DNA of 64,000 bases from Halichondria panicea (Eukaryota > Porifera > Demospongiae > Suberitida > Halichondriidae), in contig NC_087391.1 of the NCBI RefSeq assembly GCF_963675165.1, positions 2,747,001 to 2,811,000 of the forward strand. Reading direction: 5' to 3'. Positions 37,913 to 51,200 of the stretch are shown here, one piece after another; the first letter of the stretch is position 1; the number at the start of each line of letters is the position of its first letter. The notes under the pieces are model-generated. The model was given only the letters and a program-made list of their open reading frames with translations. It was not told where the DNA came from and made no database searches. The translations under genes were made by a program, and so were the position numbers.

Positions 37913-40900
37913 ATGCAATCTAACGGTGTTCCTGTTGACATAAAAGTGAGCAAGGCCAAAATTCCCATATCCAATGGCACTCATATTGATGATGATGAGG
38001 TTTTGGACAAGGAAAAGTCTTCCCTAATCGCTGTAAAAAAACAAACGCGGCAATTAAATAGAATGGAGACAGATACTGTGAGACTAATGGGACAGCATTT
38101 GAGAGAAATGGGATATCAGTGAGTCTATTACAGCATACGGTGTACAATACCATCTTACTAATACGTACATGTAATGCTTGTCATCAACTATTTATGGCTG
38201 TGCGCACGTTCCTTGTCTCGTGTGTTGTTCATGTACAGTCATGGCACAGTAGAGGTCACACAGACAGATAGTGACTGACCATGTTTAAGTTTCAAATTGG
38301 CTCAAAAAACAGTCCTTTGTGTTATTAATATGCATGTACTCTCACATAGCTTTACCATTTAAGTTGTAGCACTTTTGTAATAGTGCGTGTGTACAACCCA
38401 GAGGAGGTACAAAATTGAATTCCATTGTGATGACGTTTGCTTAGCTGGCACTTTACTGTGACCTTGCCACAACAAACTCTAGGCTTGTAGAAAGTTTGTA
38501 TCAGACTGTTTAGCTAGCTCTATATGTTGCTCAAGGTCTCTATAGTGTTTCTCTAGCTGAGGACTGAGGTCCTGGTTAAATTCGTAAGATATTTATAAAG
38601 GGTGCAGTGCTCTCACCTCTTGTAGCAAGCATAATTATCTCATAACTGAATAAGTGTTCACTGGGGTTCAGCAACGGAAACAGTTTGATCTAGGTCTAAT
38701 CTATACTACCCTCGACTTCAAAAAGCCTCAGTCACAGAATAACTATGGGAAAACACTACATTGAAAACCAATGTCAAAAAGATTGCATAAAAGAGAGGTC
38801 ACGAGTTTCGTGTTGCACCTCCTCTGTGTACAACCTATGGAGGCTTGATAATGCAGCTGGTACATGTGCATTGATTTATTGTCTGATTGTTGTACAATGT
38901 GGTTGCATGTGCACGTACATATACATGTTAGTCTGGGGGCCAGACCTTTTCTCAGAGGGGGGAGGGGGAAGAGAGAAAGAGGTCTGGAGACTCTTGCAGC
39001 ACTTCCATTAGCCTCGATCCCAGGCCGCACTTCCCACTTTACTTAGGGAAGTGGGCCTGGTATCGACTGCTTGCGCATGCGCTAATATCCCCCGGTATCT
39101 GGAGGCTTTGGATAACATCGTATATTCTCAGTAAAACTATGACATCACAACGAACGGAAGTGGATTGAAGGAAGTAGATAGAAAGTTCGATTGAAGGTTT
39201 CTAGCCCATCGGATAGCATTCTCTGATAGCTACCTTTAGCCTGCTATGTTAACAAAAGACTCACAGCCTGCAACAGTGTGGATGACGATCGTCTGAAAGG
39301 AGTGAAAGCTGACAAGAGCCTATATGGACAGGCCACGCCCATTTAACACTATCTTTGGTGAAACTCTACTATACTACTGCTACTGATTCTATCAGAAGAA
39401 AATAGAAGTACAATAAACCTACACAGCTCTGTCTCTAGCTAGCTAGCTAGCTATATAGCTCTGTGTATGATATTTTCTCTGATGATCGAATCCAGTATTA
39501 TAGAAAATTTACGGGAAAAAATATCCAATAATTTGGCGCATGCGCAAGCAGTAGATAGCAGGCCTTCTTTCCTATGAAGGCCGGTGAAGGAGGCTACATT
39601 TCCATGTGCTCTTGGAATGTCAATTAGGGAGGAGACTGTGATATTGGAGGTTATGAAGAAGGAGTAGATGTAGCAATGCCAATCCAAATTCCACATAGGT
39701 AATACTCGCATTTCATTGGGTTAAAAATCACATGACATAGGATATGCATTTCATTGGCTCTGGCCACATTTCGCTAGAGCACACGGAAATGCTGCAAGAG
39801 TCTCCAGACCTAATTCTAGCTCTCTAGATTTTACCCCCAAGCTATTAGGTCTGGCCCCCAGACTAATATACATGTATAATTACACCGTACTCTACCGAGA
39901 TTACGCCCACCCCCATTTTTGAGTAAAAGTTCCTGCATAGGCTTAGTCCTGCTAATTTGCTTCGAGAATACGCCCACCAGGAAATGATGCATTAATTTTG
40001 TCAGTGAGTAGTTTGTGTTTAGCAGTTAGCTCTGAATATAGCTAGATATGTAATTACTCCATTTCAAGTATAAGAGACAAGGGCTATCTCTTCTCTGAAT
40101 CTCTGTTGAAGATCTGACAGTGACAAGGAACAACCTTCTGGTGCAGAATCTTGACTTATATACTTTTCTTTATACCTAACTACTTTACCATGCATTACCA
40201 TTTATATATTGATGTATTCATTGTATTTCAAAAGCTGGCAGGCCTCAGATGCAGACAGAAAAGACTTAGTTTCTTAATGTGTGGGCGAAATTTCGAGGCA
40301 AGCACCTGACTTTATCACCTTGTTGATAGCTCCATTGACTAATGTACTGTGTAGCTTGGTGTGACGAGCCAATTGAATTTTGTCTAGTGAAGTATTCTCA
40401 CAGAGATAACCGATGTGTATTGTCCTGCTTATAGATAGATAACTTGTTGTACTTCTATGGCAAATGTTGTGTTAAAGAATTTAGTCCCATGCATAATTAT
40501 GATAAACCCAAAAAATTACGCGGCGGATTTTCATTTTGTTAGTGCATGACAGACAATAGCCTTGTCCCACGCCCACTTCTACTCAGAAGAGACCTGTGAA
40601 TTCCCAAAACCTTGCTCTAGCTGGGATGACGTTCAAACATATCAAGAAACTAGACTAGTCGCTAGGCTTCATTGCTCAAATACTTGATTGTAGACATGCA
40701 TACGTGCAACCATGCTGAGGTTTTAGCACTTTAAATTAGTACTCTAGTTATGTTGTGGTATTTCCAAGATGATTGGTAGGAGTAACATCTTCCTCCCTGC
40801 AGTAAGACACTGGAAAGTCTAGTGAGTGAGTCAGGATGTCCTCTGGAGCACCCCAAGGCCTCTAATTTTCGTGCCCATGTGTTAAATGGAGACTGGGAAA

Positions 40901-43900
40901 AGGTGTGTACAGTCCATTACTAGTGGCCGGGTTAGCCACATTCTGAAGCCGAAGGACTAATGCTTGACAAACATTTCTTGTTGGGATGTTTTTGCCTGCC
41001 CCTAAATATTTTGTATTGGCTAATTCATGCTACTTCTTAATATGTACATGTAGTGTAAAGAGTTTGGGTTAGGATTGTGCGCCTTGATTTAATTTAATTC
41101 AGCCTGATGTATTGTACACACTGTACATCTGTATCTTTATATGTACATGTACAGTCATGTACATTTTGTATATGTATTATGTACAATCATGTAGTTTACA
41201 TTCGATATAATTATACATGTGGTTGAATACAAAAATGATTTTGCTACATGTAGCTGTACTGCAATACAGCTGTCCATGTATTCAGAGCTCCCAGAAATGG
41301 TGTATACATGCAGTGTATAATAATGTATACATACATATCATTAAGTTACATGTCCGTCATCATGTTCACGTTATACTAATTTCGAGTCTAAATCTAAATT
41401 CTGATTTCTTCTTCAGGCCATCAAGTCCTTGATTGATCTTGGTCCATTACTAGAGAATCCCACCAACATTGAGGTAATGTCCTATCTATGATCACCTAAC
41501 CATGCATAGCTGTTTCCCTAAATTACTCAATATGTACCTTTCTTAAACAGGTGTATTTCATGTTACTTACTGTTTACCCTATTAGTCACAACATGCAGTG
41601 TATATGGCTGTCAAAGTGACATGATACTATTACTCTTTAGAAAATGCAGTTCCTTCTGCTTGAGGAAAAGTACCTGGAGCAGTTAGAGAGTGGGAAAGAG
41701 CTGGAGGCCCTTTCCACCCTGAGACACGAGTTAGCTCCTCTCCCCTTCCACCACTCAGACAAACACATTCAAACTCTAACTAGCTACATGATGTACTCCA
41801 ACAAGGAAGACCTCCGTAATGCTGCTAGCTGGCCTGGTGTGCATGGAGGCTCTAGGCAGATACTAGTTGAAAAGTTTCAAGGTAATGCTGAGTGCGTTAA
41901 CACAATATTGTATCAGTGTTAATGTTACATTCGTATTACTATAATGCTCTAGTAACTTTGGTGTGGATACATATTTTGATGATTTGGCAAATCTAAGTAT
42001 AATTATAGGCGTCGCCAAATTAATAAGTACATGTACATGTACATGTAGCTGATGTTCTAGAACTGATTTTCTAGAACTGTGCATGTTTTAATCTATCATA
42101 CGTAATCAAACGTTTATTGTGCAGCCATATAATCATCTTTCGTTTGTGAAATAATATTATTACCACAAACGTACATGTAAGCGTCTCACTTTGCCCCAGG
42201 TTTCCTACCTGCCTCAGTGATGCTCCCTCCTAGAAGGCTCCAGGTGCTAATGAAACAAGCCCAGGAGCTGCAGGTCGAGCGATGCCCCTTCCACTATCTT
42301 GACCAGAACGCAGGCAACTATTCTCTCCTCACTAATCACATTTGCTCCAAGTGAGAGTCACAGAGAAGTTACTGTTAAAGTGTTTGACTGTTGAATAATT
42401 GACTTTTAAGTATAAATTATGCATGTATGTATCCTTGCTAATGAGGTTTTGTTGACGGGCAGATGCCAGTTCCCTTGTGAGACGGTGCACACATTTACTG
42501 ACCACTCTGATGAAGTTTGGTTCCTTAAGTTCTCTAATGATGGGAAACGACTAGCTACTGGATGCAAGGACGGACAAATCATCATTTGGAATTTTGTTGT
42601 GAGTACATGCATGCAATGTACCGTATATGATAAATGTTTGTGGTTTTCGCAGATTAAGTATGTACCGCAAATTTAATATCGCAGGCATGCATGCTGCAAA
42701 AAGGATGCTATTCCACGAAAATTAAATCTGTGAAAATCTTTCTAAAGGCATTTCCGCGAAAATTTATACCTGCTATATATGGTATCGAACTTTATAGGCA
42801 TACTCACTCATATACAGTACATGTACACACACATATACATGTAGGATGCTCAGCCACGTCAAGAGCATGTTTTGAAAGGCCAACCTGAGGGTATAGCATA
42901 CATGGCCTGGAGCCCAAATGACCAATTCCTGCTTTCTTGTGGGAGAGAGGGTACCCCAGGAATCATGGTGTTTCTGACTGAGGTTAGTTGCTGAGTTACA
43001 TGTAGTAACTAGAGAGTACCGTAGAAACTGGATTATTATCGCTCATTCGATTATAAACATAACTGCAAGTTTTGTACTCGAATTTAATGCGAAGTAACTC
43101 AAACAGTGCATGGTAGCTAAATCGCTTATTTCCTTATGTGTATTATACTACTCGCATTTAGAGATATGCTGTACAACCAAGTCCATGCCAAGAGTTTGAC
43201 ACTTCAGCGCTCTAGTTTCAGCCATTGTTGGTCTATCAATATGTTATCGTTACTGTCCTGTAACAGCACTTTGTGTGGTCTTTTATGCAGTCGTGTTTTA
43301 TCCTAATGCTCTAGACTGGTGAGGTGAAGTGTCACATTCAAAACTCCGCTGAGGATAGTCTCACTTGTGGCGCATGGTCTAGTGATGGACACAGGTTCTA
43401 TGTCGGTGGGAATAAAGGACAATTTTATCAATGTGTAAGTGCCTAGTCCAAGATTTTGCCAAATAGCAGAAGAGTCTGAGGTACCAGCAATTACTGTATA
43501 TATTCTAATTTATCGGACACTTCTAATTACCCCGGACACTCTTTTGGGAAATTTTCGTTGTTCTAATACAATGGACACTCCAGTGCTTTAATATTACACG
43601 TGTTCTAAATATCCGGACAATACCTTGAAAAGTTGAGTTACGTTCAGTAGACGGCAAGTAAGACTTAGAGTGCTGCAGTTAGATAGCTTTGAGTAGTTAG
43701 TTTTAGATAGCTAGTGCAACTATTCATACACTGTTCTATTAATCGCATGCAGCTGCTTGCTTGTTCTAATTATTCCGGACAATTTTCAAAATAATTAGTT
43801 TTTGCTGTCTGATAAATTGGAAGATATACGGCAGTAGATGTTTCAGTACTAACAGCCAAAAATTATTGACTTTGTAGCACTAAATTTGCAAAAATAGCAT

Positions 43901-46900
43901 TGTTCACTCTCTCATACTAAAGTGTGACATGTAAATGTTGGTACGAAGTAAAATCCGAAAGAATTTATAGAATCGGTAGAGTAGGTTGGTACATGTGTAT
44001 ATTTTGTCAATATGAATGTTTTCAATGTAGGCTAGTTTGTCAACTGATCTTTTCCCTTGATCTCATGCAGTCAATGAGTGGCTTGGTAACTGGTAGCTGG
44101 GAAGGAGTACGAGTTAAAGCTCTAGCCACTCACCCAACCTTTGACCTCATATATGCTGCAGACACCCATTGTAGAATCAGACAGTACAACTTTGCCGATA
44201 AAACATCAAGTACTCTGTGAGTGCAGAATACTGCTGTAATTGATGTACATGTATACCTACGCCCAAGATTTTGTTTTATGTGCCTGTATGACGTATGTAT
44301 TGTTCAAAAAGAACATAATTATTGTATCTATGTACTACCATTACACGAGGTCTATCTATAATTATGCCTGTACAGTTACATATATAACTGTAACTTGGTA
44401 TGCATGTAACTTGGTATGCATACTAGAGTAAATATAGTAGATGCGCTATCATCCAAAGTCATTCTCACATTTACTCTTCTTCTGCAGAGTTCAAGAGTCT
44501 CATCCAATCATGTCATTCGTCCTATCAGATAATGGACGCAATGCCCTAATTAACATTGCTACTCAGGTACAGTACGTTACATTAATGAAAACGTGGCCTA
44601 TGTATCTCAAGTAGCTATGTGTTCTTTTGAGTGGTTGTAGTTATTAGAAGCCAATAAAGGCCCCATACACATAGTTGAGTAACCACCCTTAGTTAGGGTG
44701 CCGATGCTCCCTAAATATAAATAAAGCGTTCTGAGAAATTTATAATTAGGTATACTGTAAGTGCAGCCATCTGAACTAATTTACTGACAACTACTTTGAA
44801 ACCACAAAAAATAAATTACGTTATAGCAACCAGTGGAAGATTTTGAATTGTTTCATTCTCAGAGTGTACATGTTTGGGACTTGAAGGATCGGGTTTTACT
44901 GAGGCGGTATCAAGGTGTCTCACAGAGTCTCTACACCATACACTCTAGTTACGGTGGCATCAACAATTCATTCCTTGCAAGTGGAAGTGAAGGTACAAAT
45001 ACATGTATGCATATGTGTGTACAAACCCCCCCCCCCCCCCCCCCCCTTAATTACTGTAAGCCTAACTAGGATTGGCCAGTGGTTACAGTACCGTATAGCA
45101 TGTAATTTCATTGGTGCAAATTTTCGTACGAAATGAATTGTGACGTACGTAGACCTACAGTGCATAAAATTATTTCGTGGTTTAAATTTTGGCCATAACT
45201 CGCTCTAAGGTATTTAACCAATTTTTCACACATATTTTCACTTATTTTTAAGCTGTTTTGAATAGCAAAATACATTCGTTGGCCTCGCACTAGAGCGCTA
45301 GCTATTTTAGTAGCTAGAAAGTAGCTGCAAAAAAGTACAATGTAGTAGCCATTGTGAACTTTTTGATCCCACCCTTTTTGATAAAAACATTCACATTGAA
45401 AGGAAATGCAATGAAATGTAAGTGATAGCTATTTGGAGCTACAACAGTGAGAAAAGAGCTATTAAAGCAGCTAGCTATTCCTGTGTTTAGTAGCCATTTG
45501 TGTGAACTTAACCTCTTGTAGACACACCCCTTACTCCTGTAGATCCACTGCGCATACCCACTCAGCCCCCACGTGTCAGATAATCTATTTTCAACCCCAG
45601 ATCCTGGCATCTCCTTTCATGAGGCCCTAGTATGTAAGCCACAAGCCACAAAACACTACAATGCTACCATGTACAGTATAGATAATTATGTATATACACA
45701 CGTCTTCTCATTTTTTGCAGACTGCTTGTATTTTCTTTCCTTAAATTCTCTTTTACTATTCTTACAGACTACTATGCCTTTGACAAAGATTTGCTCCCAC
45801 CGTTTGGCTACAGGTCATTTAAGACGTTACATGTACATGTACATATGTATTTGTTTCTTGCCAACAATTGCAAATGCAAACATTTAACTACATCTTCTAT
45901 AACAGTGGCGTAGCCAGGATTTTGGGAAGGGCAGGGCTCAAATTAGTTGAGCATAGGCACTGAATTTCATAGACTAAAACAAAAAGGTCATCACTTTTCC
46001 TCAGCAGTAAGCATGTGCATCAGATGGCCCTGCCCACATTTCAATTACATGGCATCATTCTAGTAACTATGCATGCAGTACTGCAGAATAGATCGACAGA
46101 TCACAGTGATTCAAGCTAAGTTGTAGCCTCCTTCACCGGCCTTCATAGAAAAGAAGGCCTGCTTGCGCATGCGCAAAATTATTGGATATTTTTTCCCGTA
46201 AAATTTCCTATAATACTGGATTCATCAGAGGAAATATCCTAAAAGTCATACACAGAGCTATATAGCTAGTCTAGAGACAGAGCTGTGTAGGTTTGTTGTA
46301 CAGCTATTTCTTCTGATAGAATCAGTAGCAGTAGTATAGTAGACTTTCACCAAAGTTAGTGTTAAATAGGCGTGGCCTGTCCATATAGGGTCTTGTCAGC
46401 TTTCACTCCATTCATACGATCGTCATCCACACTGTTGCAGCCTGTGAGTCTTTTGTTAACATAGCAGGCTAAGGGTAGCTATCAGAGAATGCTGTCCGAC
46501 GGGCTAGAAACCTTCAATCGAACTTTCTATCTACTTCCTTCAATCCACTTCCGTTCGTTGTGAAGTCATAGTTTTACTGAGCATATATACGATGTTATCC
46601 AAAGCCCCCAGATACCGGGGGGATATTAGCGCATGCGCAAGCAGTCGATACCAGGCCCACTTCCCTAAGTGAAGTGCAGCCTGGGATCGAGGCTAGCTAA
46701 GTTGGAGTTGATGGAGCACAAAAGGGGGGGGGGGGGCTCTAGCCCCGTGAGCCCCCCTCTGCTTACGCCAATGTTTATAATACTTTTTGAGCGAAAGCAA
46801 AACATGCCGAGAGGCATTAACACAGCGCAACTTGTAACACTCATTTGTACATCAATAGATGTATAGTCTAAAATGGAGTTTGATTTAGTCTGAGAATACT

Positions 46901-47260
46901 CTGAGTTGCATGCCCTCTTCTCTTTATAAGCCCTTGGTAGTATACAGTCTATATCTTGACTAAAGTTATATTGTATGACTGGTAGATTACAATGTGCTGA
47001 GTATGTACGCTTCTCCAGACCACAACGTGTACATATGGCAAACACGAAGAGAGACCCCAGTGGCTGTGTTGAAGGGTCACTCTAGATCAGTCAACTGTGT
47101 CTCTTGGAACCCCGTCAACTATGAGCTGTTAGCATCTGGCAGTGATGATGGTACGGTTAGAGTGTGGAGCACACAGGAAAGACACAAGGCTCAGTTGGAA
47201 TATCAGCAACTTAGGGATAAGGAGGATCTGTCAAAAAGAAAAGAGAAAGTGGTTCGTTAA
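37913..47260 (+). CDS. WDR26: WDR26 (LisH-CTLH-WD40; GID7 homologue)
   Basis: Twelve exons: 37913-38118, 40803-40902, 41417-41473, 41641-41881, 42200-42350, 42463-42598, 42845-42982, 43315-43434, 44071-44216, 44488-44566, 44863-44992, 47019-47260. All are in phase, 581 aa. The start MQSNGVPVD matches the MQANG start of vertebrate WDR26. LisH ([20 protein letters not shown]), CTLH ([40 protein letters not shown]) and WD40 repeats follow ([73 protein letters not shown]). Known role: subunit of the CTLH/GID E3 ubiquitin ligase. The WD region ends where human WDR26 does, then a short basic tail. An alternative donor at 47252 leads to a longer tail, described separately. Introns 1 and 11 carry copies of the same mobile element in opposite orientation. 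Confidence 0.95.
38928..39866. mobile_element. Outer foldback element in WDR26 intron 1 (GTCTGGGGGCCAGAC ends)
   Basis: Left TTAGTCTGGGGGCCAGACC and right GGTCTGGCCCCCAGACTAA are exact inverted repeats. Secondary arms AGACTCTTGCAGCA (about 38988) and TGCTGCAAGAGTCT (about 39790) fit the same fold. The unrelated element 39009-39596 is inserted inside. Confidence 0.75.
39009..39596. mobile_element. Inserted element, TAGCCTCGATCCCAGG end, copy 1
   Basis: Runs from TAGCCTCGATCCCAGGCCGC to GGTGAAGGAGGCTA, about 588 bp, with inverted ends TAGCCTC/GAGGCTA. A near-identical copy in reverse is at 46124-46695. No transposase frame. Confidence 0.75.
39884..40320 (+). repeat. Dispersed repeat ending GATTACGCCCAC, copy 3
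   Basis: Begins CCGTACTCTACCGAGATTAC and matches 12540-12972 in reverse along most of its length, including CATTACCATTTATATATTGA-like and TCTGCATCAG-like blocks. Confidence 0.6.
42618..42786. mobile_element. MITE, ACCGTATATA type
   Basis: Lies in WDR26 intron 6. Starts TACCGTATATGATAAATGTT and ends TACCTGCTATATATGGTA, sharing internal words (TGTTTGTGGTTTTC; GGCATGCATGCTGCA; TTCCGCGAAAATTTATACC) with 61686-61898. Confidence 0.6.
45025..45048. repeat. Poly-C tract of about 20 bases
   Basis: Long homopolymer run in WDR26 intron 11, just after exon 11. Length is likely unreliable in any assembly. Confidence 0.85.
45902..46773. mobile_element. Element with CAGTGGCGTAGCCAGG end, carrying a nested insertion
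   Basis: Left end CAGTGGCGTAGCCAGGATTT, right end CTCTGCTTACGCCAATG, approximately inverted; the CAGTGGCG start is reminiscent of hAT-type termini. The element 46124-46695 lies inside. The exact target duplication could not be fixed. Confidence 0.5.
46124..46695. mobile_element. Inserted element, TAGCCTCGATCCCAGG end, copy 2 (reverse)
   Basis: Reverse-complement copy of 39009-39596 with few differences and small indels. Both lie in introns of the same gene, about 7 kb apart. Confidence 0.75.
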
Positions 47261-47330
47261 TGGTCAATACCAACTTACCAAGCACTATAGCCTGGTGAAT
47301 AATATTGTTCATACAATACTTCCTCTACAG

Positions 47331-48003
47331 ATATCTGATGAATCCACTAACCAGAGACAGTCTCAAGCACTCGACTTCTGTGAAACTGAAGGAATGGACA
47401 CTACCTCAGAACTGGAGAGAACAGACGAGAGTGCTACTAGTCTAAGCCTCTCCAGTGAGCAACTTCATGATAACATAGTAGCCCTTGCAGTGGAAAACAT
47501 CACCCAATCTTCTATCAGTCAAAGAACAGAACCTATTAGGCTAAGATCAGGCAGTCACCCAGAGAGACGCCCAGCAAGAACTGATTCAGGACAATGGTCC
47601 ACAATCTCAGAACCTGAAGATAGTGCATCTGCCACTCTCAGTAGATTAAGGTCATCGTCACATGGCCTAGACTCCTCAGTAGATCCTGACAGTTCAGCAT
47701 TGTCCCTAGACTCGAGTAACGGCAGCACTAGTCAAGGTGACATATCACAATCTGAAGTTGAAGAGAGCATTCAATTCTCAGCTTCAGAAGGTATTGAGAC
47801 CACTAGAACCTCCCAACAAGAACTAGCAGAAGCAGAAGGTAATAGTAGCATGCACTGTGCTTAAAAGCGTTTTTTCATTGATTGTAGTGTGTTTAAGTCT
47901 TTCTATCTGTTACCAATGCCGGAGGACAAATTGTGTTATTAATTTTATTCTGGTTTTTTCCTCTTCCTTGCATGCAGGTGGCAGTTTATCAACAGTGGTC
48001 TGA
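47331..48003 (+). CDS. WDR26: Possible alternative C-terminal exons of WDR26
   Basis: If exon 12 is cut at 47251 (donor GTTCGT, after codon V), the acceptor at 47330 continues in frame into 47331-47838. This encodes about 169 residues rich in Ser, Thr, Glu and Asp (DESTNQRQSQALDFCETEGM; SQRTEPIRLRSGSHPERRPA). A donor GTAATA at 47839 then joins, in phase, to 47978-48003, ending GGSLSTVV and stop. The long form would be 756 aa. The open frame and three matching phases support it; the donor GTTCGT is unusual. A disordered, phosphorylatable tail is the likely nature. An alternative is a separate gene, but no start codon context supports that. Confidence 0.55.
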
Positions 48004-48296
48004 TCTTTGGTACATATTTATGCAGCATCCTCTATTTAGTTTTCATCCTGATACACATCATATCTTGTCAGAGTTTTGGCATGTTCTATGCTCTCATCAT
48101 TATGCTCTCCATGCTCATGACTAAGTTTGAAAATTCGCCTTAATATGAACATGTACATGTATATATAATTATAGAGGCTAAGCATAAACAGCCAGTGGCA
48201 CTCAAAGGTAACCACCAGCTGTTTATCTATTATACAATTAAAAATCTTAAAAATTAATATATAGTCGTGGGGCATTAAAAAAAATGTGTTCACATG

Positions 48297-51200
48297 TCAG
48301 CCAGTATTTTCCTCAGTGAACTCCAGTTGTCCTCCCTTTAACTCTGTAACAGGCTGTACATCAGCCTCTAGATCTGTTACCTTCTTAATCTCGATCGTCC
48401 TGGGGTTTACAATGTACTGGTCCAGGTTTTTGTTCCACTTCAGGATCAAGAATACTGTCATCCAGATTCCAAGGGCAGTAAAGCCGAACGATGCCAAGAA
48501 TGAGAATGCCTGTGTAATCAACCGAGTATCAGTTTGATGGTGTTACTATATAATTGTGTATCCACATTCCACATTTAGAAGGCTGCAAATCCATTAAACA
48601 CTCACATTAGTATTATGTTTGATGTTCACAAAACTGGTATTTTTAATGGCTTGCTGTGGAACGTGTATATTACTATTGTGCATTATCAATAAGAGAGTTT
48701 GAAAATTGCGTGATTGTGAAAGATTGTGAGTTGACTGCATGGAATAGAAGCTAGAAGCTTGTAATGACTTTGCTAGTTAGTTATTCACTTTAGTCATTTC
48801 CTGTTCTTAATGTTTCCTGTGTTGTAATGTTTACTGTTTAATTGTACATGCGCATGAGTTCTCATTACTAGTTAACACTTCTTTTGTATAGGTCTATCTT
48901 ATTGCTTTGTGCTCTAGCCCGGCGGCCTGCTCCTAGCGGCGCCCTTTGTGTATGGGAGCCTCTGCTCCACTGTCTTTGTTGTCTTAGTATTTACCGTCTA
49001 TGTTTTGTGCATACAGTCTGCCCTAAGACCCCCAACATTCCAGTATTTCTAAGACAAGACAGGAAGCATTACGTAATGTAAACCTCAAATATTTTAATGA
49101 TATTCATAATGATGATGTAATAAATTGTCATAAAACTACAACAAGACTCAGTCATGTGTAGCCAACTGCAGCATGAATGAAAACAACAACAACACAAGGT
49201 ATGTATGAGAATAATGATGTGCTGTATAAGCTAGATCAAGCTGTCCAGATCTGTGTAATCTATGTTTGTAGCACTACCATCATCCACTGTGGTTTGTTGA
49301 CATAATATTATCGTCTGTCACTGTCAGTTTCAGATTCTGAGTGTGGATCTTCATTAGAGGTCGCTGTATTTTTACAGTCCTGGCATCATAATTTTCTTTC
49401 TTCTTTACATGCAGGGCAAAATTGAAAGATGAACTGAGCTAGTGGAGGTGGATGGCCTGGATAATTATTCCCTTATATTTTATTAGTGCTAGCTCATATA
49501 ATACACCGGGCTAGAATTATATGTGTATTATGCTCACTCATATGACTTGTTTTCTTGTTGCATGCTGCACTGTACTTACCTAGTGAAAGGTTTTTGTTGT
49601 GTAAACTTTCTCTGACCACACGGTGAAGCCAGGCTGATAATAACATTTTTGTGGTCATGTACCTCAATTAACACTGTAGTGAAGCACAGTTCACGGTGAT
49701 TTTTTCTGGATTTCCAAAGCTCATAACACAGACCATTTACTGAGCTAGAACTTGTTACTTGGATATGTATCAGTTCAATATGGAATGTGTTGACTCTGCA
49801 AGTTTGGAATAGATTGAGATAGTGTGAACAGCTTGCGCAAACTGTCGAAGTTGGCCCATTCTGAATAGTCTCTGTGGTTGGTGGTACTCATGGCTCCATA
49901 TCTCCAGATGTGAAAGGAATCAGTGATTGCTCAAAGTATCAAATAGTACATCTGATTAATGTGCATGCTTTGGCAGCAAACTAGAAGGCTTGAAAGTCAT
50001 TCATGATGTGTTCTATGCTCTTGTCAAGTTGTGTATTAATGTCGAACTTTGTGTAGCTGGTCTGCCAACACCGTTCATTTGTATGGCAATTACCTTGAAT
50101 ATGTTGTTATTTAGATCCTTGTTAATCGTTCAACCAATTTTTAGCTTGCTACGTTGATGGTGAACAGCTTGCTCAAACTCTCGAACTTCCCGTAATCATT
50201 TTACACAACTTTATGCTATTTGGACCCATTTTCTCAATTCAAAGTGTTATCCATATGTTAAACTGTATTCTTGTTACATATTTCAACTTAGCTAGCTCTA
50301 AAAACCTTTATTTATAACAAAAATAAAGAAAAACTGTTCTCATTAATATATTCATGAGGCAACTTGTAGCACTTCCTGTCTTACAACATTTGGGGTCTTA
50401 GGGCAGACTGATACTGTCAGTTGATCTATGGTTGAATGTTAAATCTGATCTTGAACTGCCGCACGCTGCTCGGTGCACAAACTTAACAAAGCTTATATAC
50501 ATATCCCTAGGTAATAGCTTAATTTGGCTGTTGGATAACAGGTGCCCCAAAAATATTTTGCTTGCAATAATTATACATTTATCCCTCCTCATTTTTAAGG
50601 GTGAGGTTAAAGAAAATTATAATTATTTTGTGCACAAATACACTCACTGCCTCAGCTCCAACTGATGGTACAATTCCATAAAGGCCATATATGGTATTCT
50701 CCATATCTGTACCCCTGCTCCTCCATTTAGCCCATTCGGTGGCATGTATACCGAGCGGTAATGCTCCGCCAAAGAAGCAAACGGCTATTGCAAAACTGAT
50801 ACACATATCCTGAAAGCCAGAGGAATAATGCATAAACATTATGTATACTGCTACGAACATTAAGCACAGTACAGCATGTACCACTTACAATGACTATGAA
50901 GATTGTGGAGTACTTGTTGACAGCTGGCAAACCCAAAAATCGAACAATGAGGATAAGAACTTCTAGTGTTAGTGCAATTAAAGTGACCAGAAGGATCCAC
51001 CCACTTGGTGATCTGGTCCTGTACCGTAGGGCTTCAATGGGGGCTACAGGTGTTTCAGGCCCTCCTAGGTCCCTCACTGCAGCTATACCACCAATAAATG
51101 CCAACACAATCAGCACCTGTGGTGTATTCAATTAAAATAACTGCTTTGCATTGTTGTTCTTTTACATGTAGATCTATAGATACTATTGTCAGGTAGGGGG

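Noticed and set aside
48884-50410. Possible large element bounded by GTCTGCCCTAAGACCCC-type inverted words (about 49017 and 50395)
   Set aside because: Only about 30 bp of arm match was found; too little to call an element.
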